Assembly (NCBI GenBank): GCA_933228895.1 | Contig: OW121852.1 | Coordinates: 133,915,544 to 133,979,543, forward strand | Direction: 5' to 3' | DNA from: Platycnemis pennipes | Taxonomy: Eukaryota > Arthropoda > Insecta > Odonata > Platycnemididae | Length of the DNA: 64,000 nucleotides | Shown here: positions 36,551-50,190 of the stretch, one piece after another | Layout of the letters: each line of letters opens with the position of its first letter | Numbering within the stretch: the first letter of the stretch is position 1 | The notes under the pieces: generated by a model | The model's input: the letters and a program-made list of their open reading frames with translations, nothing else | The model's database searches: none | Told to the model about the DNA's origin: nothing | Position numbers and translations under genes: made by a program

Positions 36551-39299
36551 CAGGCCTCCATTAAAACTTGGATTTTTTCATCAGAATTCATTTCTCCCGC
36601 TGTTTTTTATCTAAAATTAACATTTTCGTCCTTCTGCAGCTCAGTTCACCAAAATTTATGCAAAACATCCTAGTGAAATAAAAAAATCCACTTCTCAGGC
36701 TTTCACTCAAACTTGGAATTTTTCATCTGAATTCATTTCTCCCGCTGTTTTTTATCTAAAATTAACGATTTCGCCCGTCTGCAGCTCAGTTAACCAAAAT
36801 TTATGCAAAACTTCCGTGTAAAATAAAAAAATCCACTTCTCAGGCTTCCACTCAAACTTGGATTTTTTCATCTGAATTCATTTCTCCCGCTGTTTTTTAT
36901 CTAAATTTAACCATTTCGCCCGTCTGGTGCTCAGTTCACCAAAATCTATGCAAAACATCCTAGTGAAATAAAAAAATCCAGTTCTCAGGCTTCCACTATA
37001 CATTGGATTTTTTCATCTGAATTCATTTCTCCCGCTGTTTTTTATCTAAAATTAACCTTTTCGCCCGTCTGCAGCTCAGTTAACTAAAATTTATGCAAAA
37101 CATCCTAGTAAAATAAAAAAATCCACTTCTCAGGCTTCCACTCAAACTTGGAGTTTTTCATCTGAATTCATTTCTCCCGCTGTTTTTTATCTAAAATTAA
37201 CAATTTCGCCCGTCTGCAGCTCAGTTCACCAAAATTTATGCAAAACATCCTAGTGAAATAAAAAAATCCACTTCTCAGGCTTCCACTCAAACTTGGATTT
37301 TTTCATCTGAATTCATTTCTCCCGCTGTTTTTTATCTAAAATTAACAATTTCGCCCGTCTGCAGCTCAGTTCACCAAAATTTATGCAAAACATCCTAGTG
37401 AAATACAAAAATCCACTTCTCAGGCTTCCACTCAAACTTGGATTTTTTCATCTGAATTCATTTCTCCCGCTGTTTTTTATCTAAAATTAACAATTTCGCC
37501 CGTCTGCAGCTCAGTTCACCAAAATTTATGCAAAACATCCTAGTGAAATAAAAAAATCCACTTCTCAGGCTTCCACTCAAACTTGGATTTTTTCATCTGA
37601 ATTCATTTCTCCCGCTGTTTTTTATCCAAAATTAATTATTTCGCCCGTCTGCAGCTCAGTTCACCAAAATTTATGCAAAACATCCTAGTGAAATAAAAAA
37701 ATCCACTTCTCAGGCCTCCATTAAAACTTGGATTTTTTCATCTGAATTCATTTCTCCCGCTGTTTTTTATCTAAAATTAACATTTTCGTCCTTCTGCAGC
37801 TCAGTTCACCAAAATTTATGCAAAACATCCTAGTGAAATAAAAAAATCCACTTCTCAGCTTCCACTCAAACATGGATTTTTTCATCTGAATTCATTTCTC
37901 CCGCTGTTTTTTATCCAAAATTAATTATTTCGCCCGTCTGCAGCTCAGTTCACCAAAATTTATGCAAAACATCCTAGTGAAATAAAAAAATCCACTTCTC
38001 AGGCCTCCATTAAAACTTGGATTTTTTCATCTGAATTCATTTCTCCCGCTGTTTTTTATCTAAAATTATCATTTTCGTCCTTCTGCAGCTCAGTTCACCA
38101 AAATTTATGCAAAACATCCTAGTGAAATAAAAAAATCCACTTCTCAGGCTTTCACTCAAACTTGGATTTTTTCATCTGAATTCATTTCTCCCGCTGTTTT
38201 TTATCCAAAATTAATTATTTCGCCCGTCTGCAGCTCAGTTCACCAAAATTTATGCAAAACATCCTAGTGAAATAAAAAAATCCACTTCTCAGGCTTCCAC
38301 TCAAACTTGGATTTTTTCATCTGAATTCATTTCTCCCGCTGTTTTTTATCTAAAATTAACCATTTCGCCCGTCTGCAACTCAGTTCACCAAAATTTATGC
38401 AAAACATCCTAGTGAAATAAAAAAATCCACCTCTCAGGCTTCCACTCAAACTTGGATTTTTTCATCTGAATTCATTTCTCCCGCTGTTTTTTATCTAAAA
38501 TTAACTATTTCGCCTGTCTGCAGCTCAGATCACCAAAATTTATGCAAAATATCCTAGTGAAATAAAAAAATCCACTTCTCAGACTTCCACTCAAACTTGG
38601 ATTTTTTCATCTGAATTCATTTCGCCCGCTGTTTTTTATCTAAAATTAACTATTTCGCCTGTCTGCAGCTCAGATCACCAAAATTTATGCAAAATATCCT
38701 AGTGAAATAAAAAAATCCACCTCTCAGGCTTCCACTCAAACTTGGATTTTTTCATCTGAATTCATTTCTCCCGCTGTTTTTTATCTAAAATTAACTATTT
38801 CGCCTGTCTGCAGCTCAGATCACCAAAATTTATGCAAAATATCGTAGTGAAATAAAAAAATCCACTTCTCAGACTTCCACTCAAACTTGGATTTTTTCAT
38901 CTGAATTCATTTCGCCCGCTGTTTTTTATCTAAAATTAACTATTTCGCCCGTCTGCAGCTCAGTTAACCAAAATTTATGCAAAACTTCCGTGTAAAATAA
39001 AAAAATCCACTTCTCAGGCTTCCACTCAAACTTGGATTTTTTCATCTGAATTCATTTCTCCCGCTGTTTTTTATCCAAAATTAATTATTTCGCCCGTCTG
39101 CAACTCAGTTCACCAAAATTTATGCAAAACATCCTAGTGAAATAAAAAAATCCACTTCTCAGGCTTCCACTCAAACTTGGATTTTTTCATCTGAATTCAT
39201 TTCTCCCGCTGTTTTTTATCTAAAATTAACAATTTCGCCCGTCTGCAGCTCAGTTCACCAAAATTTATGCAAAACATCCTAGTAAAATAAAAAAATCCA
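34950..39299. repeat. 30-monomer higher-order repeat, unit 1 (4,349 bp)
   Basis: A second, larger periodicity starts inside the previous block. Tags recur 4,349 bp downstream: ATACATTGG at 35,403 and 39,752 and at 36,998 and 41,347, CTTCTCAGCTTCC (a 2-bp deletion of GG) at 37,851 and 42,200, ATCGTAG at 38,841 and 43,190, CAGTTAACTA at 36,351 and 40,700. Thirty monomers minus one base gives 4,349. Compared with the 28-mer, the interval between two ATACATTGG tags grew from nine to eleven monomers. Confidence 0.85.
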
Positions 39300-42200
39300 C
39301 TTCTCAGGCTTCCACTCAAACTTGGATTTATTCATCTGAATTCATTTCTCCCGCTGTTTTTTATCTAAAATTAACCATTTCGCCCGTCTGGTGCTCAGTT
39401 CACCAAAATTTATGCAAAACATCTTAGTGAAATAAAGAAATCCACTTCTCAGGCTTCCACTCAAACTTGGATTTTTTCATCTGAATTCATTTCTCCCGCT
39501 GTTTTTTATCTAAAATTAACCATTTCGCCGGTCTGCAGCTCAGTTCACCAAAGTTTTTGCAAAACATCATAGTGAAATAAAAAAATCCACTTCTCAGGCT
39601 ACTACTCAAATTTGGATTTTTTCATCTGAATTCATTTCTCCCGCTGTTTTTTATCTAAAATTAACCATTTCGCCCGTCTGGTGCTCAGTTCACCAAAATC
39701 TATGCAAAACATCCTAGTGAAATAAAAAAATCCAGTTCTCAGGCTTCCACTATACATTGGATTTTTTCATCTGAATTCATTTCTCCCGCTGTTTTTTATC
39801 TAAAATTAACCATTTCGCCCGTCTGGTGCTCAGTTCACCAAAATCTATGCAAAACATCCTAGTGAAATAAAAAAATCCACTTCTCAGGCTTCCACTCAAA
39901 CTTGGAGTTTTTCATCTGAATTCATTTCTCCCGCTGTTTTTTATCTAAAAATAACAATTTCGCCCGTCTGCAGCTCAGTTCACCAAAATTTATGCAAAAC
40001 ATCCTAGTGAAATAAAAAAATCCACTTCTCAGGCTTCCACTCAAACTTGGATTTTTTCATCTGAATTCATTTCTCCCGCTGTTTTTTATCTCAAATTAAC
40101 AATTTCGCCCGTCTGCAGCTCAGTTCACCAAAATTTATGCAAAACATCCTAGTGAAATAAAAAAATCCACTTCTCGGGCTTCCACTCAAACTTGGATTTT
40201 TTCATCTGAATTCATTTCTCCCGCTGTTTTTTATCTAAAATTAACAATTTCGCCCGTCTGCAGCTCAGTTCACCAAAATTTATGCAAAACATCCTAGTGA
40301 AATACAAAAATCCACTTCTCAGGCTTCCACTCAAACTTGGATTTTTTCATCTGAATTCATTTCTCCCGCTGTTTTTTATCTAAAATTAACAATTTCGCCC
40401 GTCTGCAGCTCAGTTCACCAAAATTTATGCAACACATCCTAGTGAAATAAAAAAATCCACTTCTCAGGCTTCCACTCAAACTTGGATTTTTTCATCTGAA
40501 TTCATTTCTCCCGCTGTTTTTTATCTAAAATTAACAATTTCGCCCGTCTGCTGCTCAGTTCACCAAAATTTATGCAAAACATCCTAGTGAAATAAAAAAA
40601 TCCACTTCTCAGGCTTCCACTCAAACTTGGATTTTTTCATCTGAATTCATTTCTCCCGCTGTTTTTATCTAAAATTAACCATTTCGCCCGTCTGGTGCTC
40701 AGTTAACTAAAATTTATGCAAAACATCCTAGTAAAATAAAAAAAAACCACTTCTCAGGCTTCCACTCAAACATGGATTTTTTCATCTGAATTCATTTCTC
40801 CCGCTGTTTTTTATCCAAAATTAATTATTTCGCCCGTCTGCAGCTCAGTTCACCAAAATTTATGCAAAACATCCTAGTGAAATAAAAAAATCCACTTCTC
40901 AGGCCTCCATTAAAACTTGGATTTTTTCATCAGAATTCATTTCTCCCGCTGTTTTTTATCTAAAATTAACATTTTCGTCCTTCTGCAGCTCAGTTCACCA
41001 AAATTTATGCAAAACATCCTAGTGAAATAAAAAAATCCACTTCTCAGGCTTTCACTCAAACTTGGAATTTTTCATCTGAATTCATTTCTCCCGCTGTTTT
41101 TTATCTAAAATTAACGATTTCGCCCGTCTGCAGCTCAGTTAACCAAAATTTATGCAAAACTTCCGTGTAAAATAAAAAAATCCACTTCTCAGGCTTCCAC
41201 TCAAACTTGGATTTTTTCATCTGAATTCATTTCTCCCGCTGTTTTTTATCTAAATTTAACCATTTCGCCCGTCTGGTGCTCAGTTCACCAAAATCTATGC
41301 AAAACATCCTAGTGAAATAAAAAAATCCAGTTCTCAGGCTTCCACTATACATTGGATTTTTTCTTCTGAATTCATTTCTCCCGCTGTTTTTTATCTAAAA
41401 TTAACCTTTTCGCCCGTCTGCAGCTCAGTTAACTAAAATTTATGCAAAACATCCTAGTAAAATAAAAAAATCCACTTCTCAGGCTTCCACTCAAACTTGG
41501 AGTTTTTCATCTGAATTCATTTCTCCCGCTGTTTTTTATCTAAAATTAACAATTTCGCCCGTCTGCAGCTCAGTTCACCAAAATTTATGCAAAACATCCT
41601 AGTGAAATAAAAAAATCCACTTCTCAGGCTTCCACTCAAACTTGGATTTTTTCATCTGAATTCATTTCTCCCGCTGTTTTTTATCTAAAATTAACAATTT
41701 CGCCCGTCTGCAGCTCAGTTCACCAAAATTTATGCAAAACATCCTAGTGAAATACAAAAATCCACTTCTCAGGCTTCCACTCAAACTTGGATTTTTTCAT
41801 CTGAATTCATTTCTCCCGCTGTTTTTTATCTAAAATTAACAATTTCGCCCGTCTGCAGCTCAGTTCACCAAAATTTATGCAAAACATCCTAGTGAAATAA
41901 AAAAATCCACTTCTCAGGCTTCCACTCAAACTTGGATTTTTTCATCTGAATTCATTTCTCCCGCTGTTTTTTATCCAAAATTAATTATTTCGCCCGTCTG
42001 CAGCTCAGTTCACCAAAATTTATGCAAAACATCCTAGTGAAATAAAAAAATCCACTTCTCAGGCCTCCATTAAAACTTGGATTTTTTCATCTGAATTCAT
42101 TTCTCCCGCTGTTTTTTATCTAAAATTAACATTTTCGTCCTTCTGCAGCTCAGTTCACCAAAATTTATGCAAAACATCCTAGTGAAATAAAAAAATCCAC

Positions 42201-43565
42201 TTCTCAGCTTCCACTCAAACATGGATTTTTTCATCTGAATTCATTTCTCCCGCTGTTTTTTATCCAAAATTAATTATTTCGCCCGTCTGCAGCTCAGTTC
42301 ACCAAAATTTATGCAAAACATCCTAGTGAAATAAAAAAATCCACTTCTCAGGCCTCCATTAAAACTTGGATTTTTTCATCTGAATTCATTTCTCCCGCTG
42401 TTTTTTATCTAAAATTAACATTTTCGTCCTTCTGCAGCTCAGTTCACCAAAATTTATGCAAAACATCCTAGTGAAATAAAAAAATCCACTTCTCAGGCTT
42501 TCACTCAAACTTGGATTTTTTCATCTGAATTCATTTCTCCCGCTGTTTTTTATCCAAAATTAATTATTTCGCCCGTCTGCAGCTCAGTTCACCAAAATTT
42601 ATGCAAAACATCCTAGTGAAATAAAAAAATCCACTTCTCAGGCTTCCACTCAAACTTGGATTTTTTCATCTGAATTCATTTCTCCCGCTGTTTTTTATCT
42701 AAAATTAACCATTTCGCCCGTCTGCAACTCAGTTCACCAAAATTTATGCAAAACATCCTAGTGAAATAAAAAAATCCACCTCTCAGGCTTCCACTCAAAC
42801 TTGGATTTTTTCATCTGAATTCATTTCTCCCGCTGTTTTTTATCTAAAATTAACTATTTCGCCTGTCTGCAGCTCAGATCACCAAAATTTATGCAAAATA
42901 TCCTAGTGAAATAAAAAAATCCACTTCTCAGACTTCCACTCAAACTTGGATTTTTTCATCTGAATTCATTTCGCCCGCTGTTTTTTATCTAAAATTAACT
43001 ATTTCGCCTGTCTGCAGCTCAGATCACCAAAATTTATGCAAAATATCCTAGTGAAATAAAAAAATCCACCTCTCAGGCTTCCACTCAAACTTGGATTTTT
43101 TCATCTGAATTCATTTCTCCCGCTGTTTTTTATCTAAAATTAACTATTTCGCCTGTCTGCAGCTCAGATCACCAAAATTTATGCAAAATATCGTAGTGAA
43201 ATAAAAAAATCCACTTCTCAGACTTCCACTCAAACTTGGATTTTTTCATCTGAATTCATTTCGCCCGCTGTTTTTTATCTAAAATTAACTATTTCGCCCG
43301 TCTGCAGCTCAGTTAACCAAAATTTATGCAAAACTTCCGTGTAAAATAAAAAAATCCACTTCTCAGGCTTCCACTCAAACTTGGATTTTTTCATCTGAAT
43401 TCATTTCTCCCGCTGTTTTTTATCCAAAATTAATTATTTCGCCCGTCTGCAACTCAGTTCACCAAAATTTATGCAAAACATCCTAGTGAAATAAAAAAAT
43501 CCACTTCTCAGGCTTCCACTCAAACTTGGATTTTTTCATCTGAATTCATTTCTCCCGCTGTTTTT
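39300..43565. repeat. 30-monomer higher-order repeat, unit 2
   Basis: Direct tandem copy of 34,950-39,299. It carries a few private changes, such as TATCTCAAATTAAC near 40,088, GTCTGCTGCTCAG near 40,547, CTACTACTCAAATTTGG near 39,600 and TTTCTTCTGAATTC at 41,364. Homology at this offset ends near 39,215/43,565, where unit 1 reads TATCTAAAATTAACAATT and this copy TATCCAAAATTAATTATT. Confidence 0.85.
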
Positions 43566-45697
43566 TATCCAAAATTAATTATTTCGCCCGTCTGCAGCTC
43601 AGTTCACCAAAATTTATGCAAAACATCCTAGTGAAATAAAAAAATCCACTTCTCAATCTTCCGCTCAAACTTGGATTTTTTCACTTAAATTCATTTCTAC
43701 CGCTGTTTTTTATCTAAAAATAACAATTTTGCCCGTCTGCAGCTCAGTTCGCTAAAAATTATGCAAAACATCCTAGTAAAATAAAAAAATCCACTTCTCA
43801 GGCTTCCACTCAAACATGGATTTTTTCATCTGAATTCATTTCTCCCGCTGTTTTTTATCCAAAATTAATTATTTCGCCCGTCTGCAGCTCAGTTCACCAA
43901 AATTTATGCAAAACATCCTAGTGAAATAAAAAAATCCACTTCTCAGGCCTCCATTAAAACTTGGATTTTTTCATCTGAATTCATTTCTCCCGCTGTTTTT
44001 TATCTAAAATTAACATTTTCGTCCTTCTGCAGCTCAGTTCACCAAAATTTATGCAAAACATCCTAGTGAAATAAAAAAATCCACTTCTCAGGCTTTCACT
44101 CAAACTTGGAATTTTTCATCTGAATTCATTTCTCCCACTGTTTTTTATCTAAAATTAACGATTTCGCCCGTCTGCAACTCAGTTAACCAAAATTTATGCA
44201 AAACATCCTAGTGGAATAAAAAAATCCACTTCTCAGGCTTCCACTCAAACTTGGATTTTTTCATCTGAATTCATTTCTCCCGCTGTTTTTTATCTAAAAT
44301 TAACCATTTCGCCCGTCTGCAACTCAGTTCACCAAAATTTATGCAAAACATCCTAGTGAAATAAAAAAATCCACCTCTCAGGCTTCCATTCAAACTTGGA
44401 TTTTTTCATCTGAATTCATTTCTCCCGCTGTTTTTTATCTAAAATTAACTATTTCGCCTGACTGCAGCTCAGATCACCAAAATTTATGCAAAATATCCTA
44501 GTGAAATAAAAAAATCCACTTCTCAGACTTCCACTCAAACTTGGATTTTTTCATCTGAATTCATTTCGCCCGCTGTTTTTTATCTAAAATTAACCATTTC
44601 GCCCGTCTGCAGCTCAGATCACCAAAATTTATGCAAAACATCCTAGTGAAATAAAACAATCCACTTCTCAATCTTCCGCTCAAACTTGGATTTTTTCACT
44701 TAAATTCATTTCTACCGCTGTTTTTTATCTAAAAATAACCATTTCACCCGTCTGCAGCTCAAATCACCAAAATTTATGCAAAACATCCCAGTGAAATAAA
44801 AAAATCCACTTCTCAGGCTTCCACTCAAACTTGGATTTTTTCATCTGAATTCATTTCTCCCGCTGTTTTTTATCTAAAATTAACCATTTCGCCCGTCTGC
44901 AGCTCAGTTCACCAAAATTTATGCAAAACATCCTAGTGAAATAAAAAAATCCACTTCTCAGGCTTCCACTCAAACTTGGATTTTTTCATCTGAATTCATT
45001 TCTCCCGCTGTTTTTTATCTTAAATTAACCATTTCGCCCGTCTGCAGCTCAGTTCACCAAAATGTATGCAAAACATCCTAGTGAAATAAAAAAATCCACT
45101 TCTCAGGCTTCCACTCAAACTTGGATTTTTTCATCTGAATTCATTTCTTCCGCTGTTTTTTATCTAAAATTAACCATTTCGCCCGTCTGCAGCTTAGTTC
45201 ACCAAAGTTTATGTAAAACATCCTAGTGAAATAAAAAAATCCACTTCTCAAGCTTCCACTCAAACTTTGATTTTTTCATCTGAATTCATTTCTCCCGCTG
45301 TTTTTTATCTAAAATTAACCATTTCGCCCGTCTGCAGCTCAGATCACCAAAATTTATGCAAAACATCCTATTGAAATAAAAAAATACACTTCTCAGGCTT
45401 CCACTCAAACTTATATTTTTTTAATCTGAATTCATTTCTCTCGCTGTTTTTTATCTAAAATTAACCATTTCGCCCGTCTGCAGCTCAGTTCACCAAAATT
45501 TGTGCAAAACATCACAGTGAAATAAAAAAATCCACTTCTCAGGCTTCCACTCAAACTTGGATTTTTTCATCTGAATTCATTTCTCCCGCTTTTTTTTCTA
45601 AAATTAACAATTTCGTCCGTCTGCAGCTCAAATCACCAAAATTTATGCAAAACATCCCAGTGAAATAAAAAAATCCACTTCTCAGGCTTCCACTCAA
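41205..45697. repeat. 31-monomer higher-order repeat, unit 1 (4,493 bp)
   Basis: A third periodicity begins within the second 30-mer. Tags recur 4,493 bp downstream (31 monomers minus two bases): TCTAAATTTAACC at 41,251 and 45,744, CAATCTTCCGCTC at 43,654 and 48,147 and at 44,669 and 49,162, TAACAATTTTGCCC at 43,721 and 48,214. Rare singletons such as AATAAAACAATCC, GCCTGACTGCAG, TATCTTAAATTAACC, CAGCTTAGTTC, TTATGTAAAACATCC and TTTGTGCAAAACATCACAG are shared. Confidence 0.9.
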
Positions 45698-48600
45698 ACA
45701 TGGATTTTTTCATCTGAATTCATTTCTCCCGCTGTTTTTTATCTAAATTTAACCATTTCGCCCGTCTGGTGCTCAGTTCACCAAAATCTATGCAAAACAT
45801 CCTAGTGAAATAAAAAAATCCAGTTCTCAGGCTTCCACTATACATTGGATTTTTTCATCTGAATTCATTTCTCCCGCTGTTTTTTATCTAAAATTAACCT
45901 TTTCGCCCGTCTGCAGCTCAGTTAACTAAAATTTATGCAAAACATCCTAGTAAAATAAAAAAATCCACTTCTCAGGCTTCCACTCAAACTTGGAGTTTTT
46001 CATCTGAATTCATTTCTCCCGCTGTTTTTTATCTAAAATTAACAATTTCGCCCGTCTGCAGCTCAGTTCACCAAAATTTATGCAAAACATCCTAGTGAAA
46101 TAAAAAAATCCACTTCTCAGGCTTCCACTCAAACTTGGATTTTTTCATCTGAATTCATTTCTCCCGCTGTTTTTTATCTAAAATTAACAATTTCGCCCGT
46201 CTGCAGCTCAGTTCACCAAAATTTATGCAAAACATCCTAGTGAAATACAAAAATCCACTTCTCAGGCTTCCACTCAAACTTGGATTTTTTCATCTGAATT
46301 CATTTCTCCCGCTGTTTTTTATCTAAAATTAACAATTTCGCCCGTCTGCAGCTCAGTTCACCAAAATTTATGCAAAACATCCTAGTGAAATAAAAAAATC
46401 CACTTCTCAGGCTTCCACTCAAACTTGGATTTTTTCATCTGAATTCATTTCTCCCGCTGTTTTTTATCCAAAATTAATTATTTCGCCCGTCTGCAGCTCA
46501 GTTCACCAAAATTTATGCAAAACATCCTAGTGAAATAAAAAAATCCACTTCTCAGGCCTCCATTAAAACTTGGATTTTTTCATCTGAATTCATTTCTCCC
46601 GCTGTTTTTTATCTAAAATTAACATTTTCGTCCTTCTGCAGCTCAGTTCACCAAAATTTATGCAAAACATCCTAGTGAAATAAAAAAATCCACTTCTCAG
46701 CTTCCACTCAAACATGGATTTTTTCATCTGAATTCATTTCTCCCGCTGTTTTTTATCCAAAATTAATTATTTCGCCCGTCTGCAGCTCAGTTCACCAAAA
46801 TTTATGCAAAACATCCTAGTGAAATAAAAAAATCCACTTCTCAGGCCTCCATTAAAACTTGGATTTTTTCATCTGAATTCATTTCTCCCGCTGTTTTTTA
46901 TCTAAAATTAACATTTTCGTCCTTCTGCAGCTCAGTTCACCAAAATTTATGCAAAACATCCTAGTGAAATAAAAAAATCCACTTCTCAGGCTTTCACTCA
47001 AACTTGGATTTTTTCATCTGAATTCATTTCTCCCGCTGTTTTTTATCCAAAATTAATTATTTCGCCCGTCTGCAGCTCAGTTCACCAAAATTTATGCAAA
47101 ACATCCTAGTGAAATAAAAAAATCCACTTCTCAGGCTTCCACTCAAACTTGGATTTTTTCATCTGAATTCATTTCTCCCGCTGTTTTTTATCTAAAATTA
47201 ACCATTTCGCCCGTCTGCAACTCAGTTCACCAAAATTTATGCAAAACATCCTAGTGAAATAAAAAAATCCACCTCTCAGGCTTCCACTCAAACTTGGATT
47301 TTTTCATCTGAATTCATTTCTCCCGCTGTTTTTTATCTAAAATTAACTATTTCGCCTGTCTGCAGCTCAGATCACCAAAATTTATGCAAAATATCCTAGT
47401 GAAATAAAAAAATCCACTTCTCAGACTTCCACTCAAACTTGGATTTTTTCATCTGAATTCATTTCGCCCGCTGTTTTTTATCTAAAATTAACTATTTCGC
47501 CTGTCTGCAGCTCAGATCACCAAAATTTATGCAAAATATCCTAGTGAAATAAAAAAATCCACCTCTCAGGCTTCCACTCAAACTTGGATTTTTTCATCTG
47601 AATTCATTTCTCCCGCTGTTTTTTATCTAAAATTAACTATTTCGCCTGTCTGCAGCTCAGATCACCAAAATTTATGCAAAATATCGTAGTGAAATAAAAA
47701 AATCCACTTCTCAGACTTCCACTCAAACTTGGATTTTTTCATCTGAATTCATTTCGCCCGCTGTTTTTTATCTAAAATTAACTATTTCGCCCGTCTGCAG
47801 CTCAGTTAACCAAAATTTATGCAAAACTTCCGTGTAAAATAAAAAAATCCACTTCTCAGGCTTCCACTCAAACTTGGATTTTTTCATCTGAATTCATTTC
47901 TCCCGCTGTTTTTTATCCAAAATTAATTATTTCGCCCGTCTGCAACTCAGTTCACCAAAATTTATGCAAAACATCCTAGTGAAATAAAAAAATCCACTTC
48001 TCAGGCTTCCACTCAAACTTGGATTTTTTCATCTGAATTCATTTCTCCCGCTGTTTTTTATCCAAAATTAATTATTTCGCCCGTCTGCAGCTCAGTTCAC
48101 CAAAATTTATGCAAAACATCCTAGTGAAATAAAAAAATCCACTTCTCAATCTTCCGCTCAAACTTGGATTTTTTCACTTAAATTCATTTCTACCGCTGTT
48201 TTTTATCTAAAAATAACAATTTTGCCCGTCTGCAGCTCAGTTCGCTAAAAATTATGCAAAACATCCTAGTAAAATAAAAAAATCCACTTCTCAGGCTTCC
48301 ACTCAAACATGGATTTTTTCATCTGAATTCATTTCTCCCGCTGTTTTTTATCCAAAATTAATTATTTCGCCCGTCTGCAGCTCAGTTCACCAAAATTTAT
48401 GCAAAACATCCTAGTGAAATAAAAAAATCCACTTCTCAGGCCTCCATTAAAACTTGGATTTTTTCATCTGAATTCATTTCTCCCGCTGTTTTTTATCTAA
48501 AATTAACATTTTCGTCCTTCTGCAGCTCAGTTCACCAAAATTTATGCAAAACATCCTAGTGAAATAAAAAAATCCACTTCTCAGGCTTTCACTCAAACTT

Positions 48601-50190
48601 GGAATTTTTCATCTGAATTCATTTCTCCCACTGTTTTTTATCTAAAATTAACGATTTCGCCCGTCTGCAACTCAGTTAACCAAAATTTATGCAAAACATC
48701 CTAGTGGAATAAAAAAATCCACTTCTCAGGCTTCCACTCAAACTTGGATTTTTTCATCTGAATTCATTTCTCCCGCTGTTTTTTATCTAAAATTAACCAT
48801 TTCGCCCGTCTGCAACTCAGTTCACCAAAATTTATGCAAAACATCCTAGTGAAATAAAAAAATCCACCTCTCAGGCTTCCATTCAAACTTGGATTTTTTC
48901 ATCTGAATTCATTTCTCCCGCTGTTTTTTATCTAAAATTAACTATTTCGCCTGACTGCAGCTCAGATCACCAAAATTTATGCAAAATATCCTAGTGAAAT
49001 AAAAAAATCCACTTCTCAGACTTCCACTCAAACTTGGATTTTTTCATCTGAATTCATTTCGCCCGCTGTTTTTTATCTAAAATTAACCATTTCGCCCGTC
49101 TGCAGCTCAGATCACCAAAATTTATGCAAAACATCCTAGTGAAATAAAACAATCCACTTCTCAATCTTCCGCTCAAACTTGGATTTTTTCACTTAAATTC
49201 ATTTCTACCGCTGTTTTTTATCTAAAAATAACCATTTCACCCGTCTGCAGCTCAAATCACCAAAATTTATGCAAAACATCCCAGTGAAATAAAAAAATCC
49301 ACTTCTCAGGCTTCCACTCAAACTTGGATTTTTTCATCTGAATTCATTTCTCCCGCTGTTTTTTATCTAAAATTAACCATTTCGCCCGTCTGCAGCTCAG
49401 TTCACCAAAATTTATGCAAAACATCCTAGTGAAATAAAAAAATCCACTTCTCAGGCTTCCACTCAAACTTGGATTTTTTCATCTGAATTCATTTCTCCCG
49501 CTGTTTTTTATCTTAAATTAACCATTTCGCCCGTCTGCAGCTCAGTTCACCAAAATGTATGCAAAACATCCTAGTGAAATAAAAAAATCCACTTCTCAGG
49601 CTTCCACTCAAACTTGGATTTTTTCATCTGAATTCATTTCTTCCGCTGTTTTTTATCTAAAATTAACCATTTCGCCCGTCTGCAGCTTAGTTCACCAAAG
49701 TTTATGTAAAACATCCTAGTGAAATAAAAAAATCCACTTCTCAAGCTTCCACTCAAACTTTGATTTTTTCATCTGAATTCATTTCTCCCGCTGTTTTTTA
49801 TCTAAAATTAACCATTTCGCCCGTCTGCAGCTCAGATCACCAAAATTTATGCAAAACATCCTATTGAAATAAAAAAATACACTTCTCAGGCTTCCACTCA
49901 AACTTATATTTTTTTAATCTGAATTCATTTCTCTCGCTGTTTTTTATCTAAAATTAACCATTTCGCCCGTCTGCAGCTCAGTTCACCAAAATTTGTGCAA
50001 AACATCACAGTGAAATAAAAAAATCCACTTCTCAGGCTTCCACTCAAACTTGGATTTTTTCATCTGAATTCATTTCTCCCGCTTTTTTTTCTAAAATTAA
50101 CAATTTCGTCCGTCTGCAGCTCAAATCACCAAAATTTATGCAAAACATCCCAGTGAAATAAAAAAATCCACTTCTCAGGCTTCCACTCAA
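45698..50190. repeat. 31-monomer higher-order repeat, unit 2
   Basis: Direct tandem copy of 41,205-45,697. By eye it is nearly identical; one difference I checked is CTTCTG at 41,363 against CATCTG at 45,856. Even the 2-bp GG deletion and the CCCGCTTTTTTTTCT monomer near 45,583 are copied (50,076). The similarity ends near 50,237, where this copy has TATCTAAAATTAACC in place of TATCTAAATTTAACC. This looks like the youngest large duplication in the window. Confidence 0.9.
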
